Of a DNA stretch of 31,847 nucleotides, positions 16,007 to 21,721 are shown one piece after another (within the stretch, counting starts at the first letter, position 1; each line of letters begins with the position of its first letter). Source of the stretch: an uncultured Acidaminococcus sp. (GTDB lineage Bacteria > Bacillota_C > Negativicutes > Acidaminococcales > Acidaminococcaceae); NCBI GenBank assembly GCA_900314165.1, contig OMUE01000062.1, positions 1 through 31,847 of the forward strand, read 5' to 3'. The notes beneath the pieces are model-generated. The model ran no database searches. It was not told where the DNA came from and worked only from the letters and a program-made list of their open reading frames with translations. The translations under genes and the position numbers were made by a program.

Positions 16007-17203
16007 ATGTTCCTGTCCATGACCCCGGAACGGGTGGCTTACGAAATGGAAAAGATGGATGTGCACCCTGTGGGCATCGCCCTCATGGCACCCAAGGCAC
16101 AGATCCTACCCCTGAAGATCCTCGGCGTCCGCAGCCCTGCGGCCAATATCATCAAGCAGGAGATGCTGGCCATGGGCGCGGAGTGCATCACGGCAAAGGG
16201 AGCCATCAACTGCTCCGTAGACCGGGGGGACATCCTACTGCTGGGCAACCGGAAGCAGTACGCCCACCTGGCTCAAAAGCTGCAGTCCATGGCCACCTGG
16301 TTCGGCATCCAGAGCGTCATAGACGATATCAAGGCCTTCCTGGCGCCCGGGGAGCTGAAGACGGTGCTGGCGGACGGCCGGGTGCTGACCTATGAGCACA
16401 TGCAGGTCATGGGCATCCTGAACGTGACGCCGGATTCGTTTTTTGCAGGCAGCCGCACCAGCGCGGAAACGGACCTGCTGCAAAGAGCCGGGAAGATGCT
16501 GGATGATGGTGCCGCCATCCTGGATATCGGGGGCGAATCCACACGGCCTGGGGCTGACCCTGTGGGCGTGGAGGAGGAAATCCATCGGGTAGCGGGGGCT
16601 CTCAGCGCCATCAAGAAGGCGTATCCCCAGGCCATCTGCTCTGTGGATACGTACCATGCGGCTACGGCCAAAGCCGCTCTGGACGCGGGGGCGGACATCA
16701 TCAACGACGTGACCGCAGGCACGGGAGACAAAGATATGGTGCCTGTGGCGGCCGCGGCGAAAGCGCCCATGGTGCTCATGCACATGCGGGGCACGCCGAA
16801 AACCATGATGGACAAAATAAATAAAGAGTATCATAATGTGGTTAATGATGTGGCTGTCTATCTGCTGCAGCGGACGAAAGTCTGCGAGGATGCCGGCCTG
16901 GGTTCTGACAAGGTCATCCTGGATCCGGGCATCGGCTTTGCTAAGACCCAGGAAGGCAACCTGGCCCTCATCCACAACCTGGATGTGCTGACGGGCCATG
17001 GGCTGCCGGTGCTTCTGGCGGCTTCTCGCAAGGGCTGCATCGGAAAGGCCCTGGGGGGCCTGCCGGCGGAAGAGAGATTAGAAGGAACGCTGGCACTGAC
17101 GGCCGCAGCAGTGTATGCCGGGGCCCAAATGGTACGGGTCCACGACGTGAAAGAAAATGTCCGGATGATCCGGATGCTGGAGGGGGTATTATCATGTCAA
17201 TAG
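16007..17203 (+). CDS. folP: Dihydropteroate synthase FolP with N-terminal extension
   Basis: 398 residues, against roughly 270-280 for a classical FolP. The TIM-barrel domain begins near residue 132 with MGILNVTPDSF and continues with ILDIGGESTRPGA, DIINDVTAG, MHMRGTP, VILDPGIGFAKT, ASRKGCIG and RVHDV, all family signatures. It joins 6-hydroxymethyldihydropterin pyrophosphate to p-aminobenzoate. Residues 1-128 form an extra domain of unknown role with no catalytic motif I recognise. The start (ATG 16007, AAGGAG upstream) is 1 nt after folE2; another in-frame ATG is at 16019. The 3' end overlaps folK by 10 nt. Confidence 0.94.
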   Translation: MFLSMTPERVAYEMEKMDVHPVGIALMAPKAQILPLKILGVRSPAANIIKQEMLAMGAECITAKGAINCSVDRGDILLLGNRKQYAHLAQKLQSMATWFGIQSVIDDIKAFLAPGELKTVLADGRVLTYEHMQVMGILNVTPDSFFAGSRTSAETDLLQRAGKMLDDGAAILDIGGESTRPGADPVGVEEEIHRVAGALSAIKKAYPQAICSVDTYHAATAKAALDAGADIINDVTAGTGDKDMVPVAAAAKAPMVLMHMRGTPKTMMDKINKEYHNVVNDVAVYLLQRTKVCEDAGLGSDKVILDPGIGFAKTQEGNLALIHNLDVLTGHGLPVLLAASRKGCIGKALGGLPAEERLEGTLALTAAAVYAGAQMVRVHDVKENVRMIRMLEGVLSCQ

Positions 17204-17715
17204 CTTACATCGGTTTGGGAAGCAACCTGGGGAACAAAGAGGCCAACCTGAAGCTGGCCCTGCAGTTTATGGAGAAGGCGGGCATCGAAATCGTAAAGGT
17301 GTCCAAATTCTACGTGACAGAACCCTACGGGGTCACGGACCAGCCGCAATTTTTAAATGCAGTGGCAGAAGTGAAGTGGAAACGGGATGCTCTGGAACTG
17401 CTGCACACGCTGCTGGATATTGAAACGGCCATGGGACGCCGCCGTATGCGCCATTGGGGTGAACGAAACATTGATCTGGATGTACTGTTCTTTGATGACA
17501 GAGTCATCAACACGGAAGAATTGGTAGTGCCCCATCCTGATATGTTGAACCGGGACTTCGTGCTGCAGCCTATGGCAGAAATCGCTCCGGACTTTGTCCA
17601 TCCTGTGGTCCATAAGACCATGAAGGATATCTGGGCGGATTTCCGGTTCCCGCAACAACACCAGGGGGAAGGTAAGCTGCGGACGATCCGGATGCAGCAG
17701 CAACAGCAGCAATAA
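17194..17715 (+). CDS. folK: HPPK, 6-hydroxymethyldihydropterin pyrophosphokinase FolK
   Basis: A 173-residue HPPK that activates 6-hydroxymethyldihydropterin for FolP. Signatures: AYIGLGSNLGNK (5-15), YVTEPYG, FLNAVAEV, and the catalytic segment MGRRRMRHWGERNIDLDVLFF (shown here in two parts in the family: GRRR.R.W.ER and IDLDVL). It ends in a short run of six glutamines from CAG/CAA codons. It starts within the last codons of folP behind a GGAGG sequence. It stands as a separate polypeptide, not fused to FolB as in some bacteria, consistent with the absence of folB here. Confidence 0.95.
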   Translation: MSIAYIGLGSNLGNKEANLKLALQFMEKAGIEIVKVSKFYVTEPYGVTDQPQFLNAVAEVKWKRDALELLHTLLDIETAMGRRRMRHWGERNIDLDVLFFDDRVINTEELVVPHPDMLNRDFVLQPMAEIAPDFVHPVVHKTMKDIWADFRFPQQHQGEGKLRTIRMQQQQQQ

Positions 17716-17751
17716 CAAACGAAAGAAATAACCGTAAGGAAGTGTTTATGT

Positions 17752-18477
17752 ATGAAGGATAGGCAGAAAACGGGGTTCGTCCTTGTTTTACTCTATGCAG
17801 TGGTATTTTTTGTTTCCCATATCTACATGATTGTACCGGAAGTGTCCGGCCTCAGGCTGGCTGCAGCACTGTCCATGTCCTATGGGCTTATTTTCGGCCG
17901 GATGGGGTCCGTCTGTGCGGCTCTTGGATCCGTGGTGGCCATGGTGCTGCTGGGTGGCGATTCTCACATCATACCTCTGGAATGTCTGGGATCCCTGCTG
18001 GCAGCGTATCTGCCTTTTCGGATCTGGCAGGGCATGCGCAGTCCTCAGGAGCCCTTCCTGTGCGTAATGGATGAACGGACCGGTGTCATGTTCTTTATCC
18101 TGTGCATCATCAGCGCTATCCCTATGGCCCTGTACCCTGCGCTGGGTGCTGAACTGTACAAGATAGAACCGTTCCCTGCCTCCTATTGGAAGATCTATCT
18201 GTGTAGTTTGTTCTGGACGGTAGCCGGAGGCGGCCTGCTGTATCATCGGCTGGCACCGTATTTTTACCGGGGCGGTGGCGAAAGCCTGTGGACAAAACTG
18301 CAGGACAAGAAAACTACAACCCGGAATATGGCTGTGGCTATGCTGCGGATTTCTTTGACCGGTGGCTTTATTGCCATGGGCCTGTCCCTGATTTTCCCCA
18401 ATGAATTTTCTCTGACGATTGTAGAATATGCTTCTGGCCTTTTTGCTATTATGTTGATGACGTTGACCGTATTCTGA
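17752..18477 (+). CDS. Polytopic membrane protein of unknown function
   Basis: 241 residues with about seven hydrophobic segments (near 8-27, 33-48, 52-68, 74-92, 110-132, 148-165, 195-215 and 222-241). No catalytic or family motif was recognised. The basic segment at 181-192 (TKLQDKKTTTR) is likely cytosolic. The start ATG has TAAGGA upstream; an ATG 4 nt earlier closes after four codons. It sits between folK and a membrane glycosyltransferase (19 nt away), so a role with that enzyme, such as substrate or product handling in the envelope, is possible but unproven. Confidence 0.75.
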   Translation: MKDRQKTGFVLVLLYAVVFFVSHIYMIVPEVSGLRLAAALSMSYGLIFGRMGSVCAALGSVVAMVLLGGDSHIIPLECLGSLLAAYLPFRIWQGMRSPQEPFLCVMDERTGVMFFILCIISAIPMALYPALGAELYKIEPFPASYWKIYLCSLFWTVAGGGLLYHRLAPYFYRGGGESLWTKLQDKKTTTRNMAVAMLRISLTGGFIAMGLSLIFPNEFSLTIVEYASGLFAIMLMTLTVF

Positions 18478-18495
18478 TTTAAAGGAAGTCCTTTC

Positions 18496-19716
18496 ATGTA
18501 TATCATCACATTGCTCATCCAGCTTGTCCTTTTTGTCAGTTTCCTGTGGACCTGCGGTACTGTGCTCCATGGCCTTATGGCTCCTGCACCAAAGCGTCCC
18601 TTTGTAAAGGGGGATTGCCGGTTTGCCGTACTCATTTGTGCCCATAATGAAGAACATGTAGTGGGGCAGCTGCTGGACAGCCTGGATCACCAGACTTACG
18701 ACAGGGCCCGATACCATATGTTCCTGTTTGCAGATCATTGCACGGATCACACGGCTCAGGTAGCCCGGCGGTATGAAAATGTGACGGTGTTGGAAAGAGA
18801 AGAGGGTCCTCGTACTGGCAAGGGGGCTGTGCTGGCCTGGGGCATTCCCATTGTGATGGAAAAGTATGCCGGCCAGTTTGACCATATTGTGATTTTCGAT
18901 GCGGATAATGAAGCAGATGCCTGCTTCCTGTCGGCCTTGAATGAACGGTTTCGCCAGGGAGCCCGTATCGTCATGGGCAACCGGCTGCCCCTCAATCCCT
19001 ATGACAATCTCATCAGCCGTTGGTACAGCATGTACTGGCTGACGGTGGATACGCTGTACTGCCAGCCACGGGATAGGGCTGGTTATTCGTCCATCATATC
19101 CGGCACGGGCTTTGGCTTTGAAGCCTCCTTACTTCAGCCGGATGGCTGGCATACCCAGACCATTACGGAAGATCTGGAATTTTCCATGCAGCAGAATTTC
19201 AAAGGGGTCTACGCGTCCTACGCGGAGGATGCCCTGTTTTATGATGAGCAGCCTACGACGCTGCACACCATGATCAGCCAGCTACGCCGCTGGTGTACGG
19301 GCAATTACGAAATTGCCCAGGTCTATGCCGGCCGGTGGTTCCGGGAATTTATGGCTCATTTCGATATGCGGCTCATTGATAACTTCATTCCCATGCTGCT
19401 GTGTGTGATTTTCGGTTTCTATTTTCTCAGCAACATTGCCTGGCTTTTCTATAACGGTGCTATCGGTGTACCGCTGTTCCACATCAAGGATATCCTTTGG
19501 TGGTGCATGCTGTACGTGCTCAGTGTAGGCGTAGGAACTACCTGCGTGATCCGGGGCGGCCTCAGCGTAGAAAAGATGCTGCCCGCGATTCTGTCCGGTG
19601 GTTTCTTCTGTATTCTGATTTCCATGGTGGCCGTGTACTCCGTGTTCAAACCCCAGCGGAAATGGGTGCCCATTGAGCATACGCACGGGAAACAAACAGC
19701 GAAGAGCGAAGAGTAA
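18496..19716 (+). CDS. Membrane glycosyltransferase, family 2 (processive type)
   Basis: A 406-residue GT-A enzyme with one N-terminal membrane segment (about 3-25) and three or four at the C terminus (about 286-390). Motifs: AVLICAHNEE (44-53), D80, the metal-binding DAD (D135, D137), acceptor/base TED (224-226) and QLRRW (262-266). The D, DxD, TED, Q(Q/R)xRW set is that of processive inner-membrane transferases such as cellulose and hyaluronan synthases. The sugar and product are unknown. AAAGGAAG precedes the ATG. The C-terminal residues AKSEE and the stop are encoded by a repeat, the same tail as in AddA. Confidence 0.88.
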   Translation: MYIITLLIQLVLFVSFLWTCGTVLHGLMAPAPKRPFVKGDCRFAVLICAHNEEHVVGQLLDSLDHQTYDRARYHMFLFADHCTDHTAQVARRYENVTVLEREEGPRTGKGAVLAWGIPIVMEKYAGQFDHIVIFDADNEADACFLSALNERFRQGARIVMGNRLPLNPYDNLISRWYSMYWLTVDTLYCQPRDRAGYSSIISGTGFGFEASLLQPDGWHTQTITEDLEFSMQQNFKGVYASYAEDALFYDEQPTTLHTMISQLRRWCTGNYEIAQVYAGRWFREFMAHFDMRLIDNFIPMLLCVIFGFYFLSNIAWLFYNGAIGVPLFHIKDILWWCMLYVLSVGVGTTCVIRGGLSVEKMLPAILSGGFFCILISMVAVYSVFKPQRKWVPIEHTHGKQTAKSEE

Positions 19717-19730
19717 AGAGCGAAGAGGAG
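19699..19730 (+). repeat. GCGAAGAG-type stop-codon repeat, copy 4
   Basis: The same purine-rich head as copies 1-3; nearly identical to copy 3. It encodes the terminal AKSEE and TAA (19714-19716) of the glycosyltransferase. Beyond this head the sequence differs from copies 1-3 and belongs to the 189-bp element. Confidence 0.8.
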
Positions 19731-19891
19731 TGCTCCGCACGGCCCCACCACCGTGCTTCACACGGTTCCCCTCCCCTGCGGGGATGACAGCCCGCTGGGC
19801 AGAGCCCTGTCGCCCCCGTAGGGGGAGAGGGACATCGTAGATGGCGAGGGGGCTGTCCGGAGGACCCTCTTCACTCTTATCTCTTCGCTCT
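19703..19891. mobile_element. 189-bp element with 26-bp terminal inverted repeats
   Basis: The left end (19703-19728) and right end (19866-19891) are inverted copies matching at 23 of 26 positions, both of the GCGAAGAG type. Between them lie several small hairpins (ACCGTG/CACGGT, CCCCTGCGGGG, CCCCCGTAGGGGG, GTCCGGAGGAC) and no ORF. It looks like a non-autonomous MITE-like element, inserted at the 3' end of the glycosyltransferase gene and providing its stop codon. No target duplication could be picked out by eye. Confidence 0.7.
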
Positions 19892-19903
19892 TTGCTTAAT
19901 TAT

Positions 19904-19911
19904 GGTATAAT
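19904..19911 (+). promoter_or_regulatory. Extended -10 promoter for the FPD-repeat protein
   Basis: TATAAT at 19906-19911 lies within TATGGTATAAT, giving an extended TGn -10 motif (19903-19911). No clear -35 box is present; where one would lie is the right inverted repeat of the 189-bp element. The gene starts 21 nt downstream. Confidence 0.6.
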
Positions 19912-19932
19912 ATTCCCGGGAGGCGATGCCGC

Positions 19933-20262
19933 ATGAAAATCAAAAAGAGATTGGTGCTGTTTCTCTGCCTCGTCCTGTGCGTCCTGAGCCAGGTGGCTTT
20001 TGCGGACGGGATTACCAAGGACGGCTATTGCAACGGCATCAAGATGAAGGGCAAGGTACGGATCGTAGAATATAATCCGGATGTGAAGGTTCAGGTAGTG
20101 ACCTCATTCCCGGACCTGAAGGTAAAGGTAGTAGACCATTTTCCCGATGATATCGGCGAATGGCAGTTTGTGGAATATGGGGAAGATTTCACCATCAAAT
20201 TTGTCACCAGTTTTCCTGACCTAAGAATCAAATACGTAACGTCATTCCCCGGAGTGGCGTAA
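19933..20262 (+). CDS. Small exported protein built of FPD-type repeats
   Basis: 109 residues. A signal peptide (basic KIKKR start, hydrophobic core 7-20, cleavage after AFA at 24) implies export; there is no lipobox. The mature part (41-109) consists of about six units of about 11 residues following the pattern V-K-V-x-V-V-T-S-F-P-D, for example VVTSFPD at 55-61, VVDHFPD at 66-72, FVTSFPD at 90-96 and YVTSFPG at 101-107. Alternating hydrophobic residues suggest short beta strands. Function unknown; similar small exported TSFPD-containing proteins occur in other bacteria as far as I recall. GGGAGG precedes the ATG. It is transcribed alone, with its own promoter and terminator. Confidence 0.8.
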   Translation: MKIKKRLVLFLCLVLCVLSQVAFADGITKDGYCNGIKMKGKVRIVEYNPDVKVQVVTSFPDLKVKVVDHFPDDIGEWQFVEYGEDFTIKFVTSFPDLRIKYVTSFPGVA

Positions 20263-20263
20263 C

Positions 20264-20294
20264 AAAAGGGCTGTGAACCATCACAGCCCTTTTT
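20264..20294 (+). terminator. Rho-independent terminator after the FPD-repeat gene
   Basis: A perfect 13-bp stem (20264-20276 with 20281-20293), 4-nt loop ACCA and a run of T. It starts 2 nt after the stop codon. Confidence 0.9.
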
Positions 20295-20346
20295 GCTTTT
20301 CACTCTTCACTATTTTTCCCTGCTTTAATTTTTTTTCAATTTGCCA

Positions 20347-20352
20347 TATAAT
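20347..20352 (+). promoter_or_regulatory. Candidate -10 box for the miaB gene run
   Basis: TATAAT at 20347-20352, about 38 nt before the miaB start. The -35 region (around 20324) reads TTTAAT and is weak. It is the only promoter-like sequence between the terminator and miaB. Confidence 0.45.
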
Positions 20353-20389
20353 AAATAAATATGACCATTTCGAGAGGAATTATAGATTT

Positions 20390-21721
20390 ATGAACAAAAC
20401 CTATACAATATTAAATTATGGCTGCCAGATGAACGAAAGCGATGCAGAGCATTATGCCGGACAGCTGGCGGATCTGGGCTATGAGTATACGGAGGATTAC
20501 CACCACGCAGATGTCATCGTCATCAATACCTGCTGCGTCCGGGAAAGCGCCGAACAGCGGATCCTGGGCAAAATCGGGGAAATGAAGGCCATCAAGCGGG
20601 CGGATCCTCACAAAGTCCTGTGCGTGACCGGCTGTATGGCCCAAAAAGATGGTCCGGAATTTTTGAAGAAATATCCCCAGGTGGACCTGCTCATCGGTAC
20701 AGCCCACGTGAATAATTTCAGTGCCATCTTCCAGGACTACCTAGCCCAGAAGGAACGGAAGTCCGGGGTGTATAACGACCTGACAGTTATGCCCCAGGAG
20801 TTTGAAGGCCACTTTGTCCGGAAGAGTAGCTTTGCAGCCTGGGTTCCCATTATGTATGGCTGCAACAACTTCTGTACGTACTGTATCGTACCTTATGTCC
20901 GGGGTCGGGAGCGCAGCCGTTCCCCCCAGGCCATTTGCGGGGAAATCCGTAAGGCCGTGGCAGAAGGCTACAAGGAGTTTACTTTGCTGGGCCAGAACGT
21001 GAATTCCTACGGCAAGGACTTTGGCGAAAAGGACGCTTTTGCAAAACTGATTGCTATGGTGGACGAGATTCCGGGGGTGGAACGGATCCGTTACATGACC
21101 AGTCATCCCAAAGACATGAGCGAAGAGCTGATCCGCACTATTGCAGCCAGCAAGCATATTTGCAAGCATTTCCACATCCCAGTGCAAAGCGGCAGCAGCC
21201 GCATTATGAAGGCCATGAACCGGGTGTACACGAGAGAGTCCTATGTAGCTCTCGTAAACCGGATTCGCAGTTACGTACCGGAAGCGGTGCTGACTACGGA
21301 CATCATCGTAGGCTTTCCCGGTGAGACAGAGGAAGATTTCCAGGACACCATGAGTTTGTTTGAAGAGGTTAGCTACGATGCGGCCTACACGTTCATCTAT
21401 TCTAAGCGCTCCGGCACGCCGGCTGCGGCCATGGAGGAACAGGTGCCCGAAGACGTGAAGAAGGATCGGCTGAACCGGCTGATGGAATTGCAAAACAAGC
21501 ACAGCCTGCGCCATAACCAGAATTTAGTAGGGCGGACCCTGCCCATCATGGTGGAAGGGCTCAGCCATAACAATGATAAAATGTGGAGCGGCCGGACGGA
21601 TGGCAACAAGCTGGTGCTGTGGCCTGTGACTCCGGGCAGGATTTATAAACCCGGGGAAATCGTGCCCATCACCATCGAAAAAGCCCAGACCTGGCTGCTC
21701 AAAGGAAGTGCTGCCTTATGA
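20390..21721 (+). CDS. miaB: tRNA-2-methylthio-N6-isopentenyladenosine synthase MiaB
   Basis: A 443-residue methylthiotransferase that adds the 2-methylthio group to i6A37 in tRNA. The N-terminal domain has cluster ligands C12, C48 and C82; the radical-SAM cluster ligands are C158, C162 and C165 in GCNNFCTYCIVPYVRGRERSR (quoted in parts in the family as CxxxCxxC). A TRAM RNA-binding domain occupies roughly 375-440. The start ATG follows AGAGGA; the longer open frame upstream runs into the terminator region and is not coding. Its substrate is made by MiaA, encoded in the same run. The TGA overlaps the mutS ATG by 4 nt. Confidence 0.95.
   Translation: MNKTYTILNYGCQMNESDAEHYAGQLADLGYEYTEDYHHADVIVINTCCVRESAEQRILGKIGEMKAIKRADPHKVLCVTGCMAQKDGPEFLKKYPQVDLLIGTAHVNNFSAIFQDYLAQKERKSGVYNDLTVMPQEFEGHFVRKSSFAAWVPIMYGCNNFCTYCIVPYVRGRERSRSPQAICGEIRKAVAEGYKEFTLLGQNVNSYGKDFGEKDAFAKLIAMVDEIPGVERIRYMTSHPKDMSEELIRTIAASKHICKHFHIPVQSGSSRIMKAMNRVYTRESYVALVNRIRSYVPEAVLTTDIIVGFPGETEEDFQDTMSLFEEVSYDAAYTFIYSKRSGTPAAAMEEQVPEDVKKDRLNRLMELQNKHSLRHNQNLVGRTLPIMVEGLSHNNDKMWSGRTDGNKLVLWPVTPGRIYKPGEIVPITIEKAQTWLLKGSAAL

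Noticed and set aside
17788..18885. Minus-strand open frame of 365 residues
   Set aside because: Opposite the membrane protein and glycosyltransferase genes; no domain, no ribosome-binding site, crosses two real genes.
20273..20389. Upstream extension of MiaB by 39 codons
   Set aside because: It starts inside the terminator of the previous gene and encodes no part of the MiaB domain; the ATG at 20390 has a ribosome-binding site.
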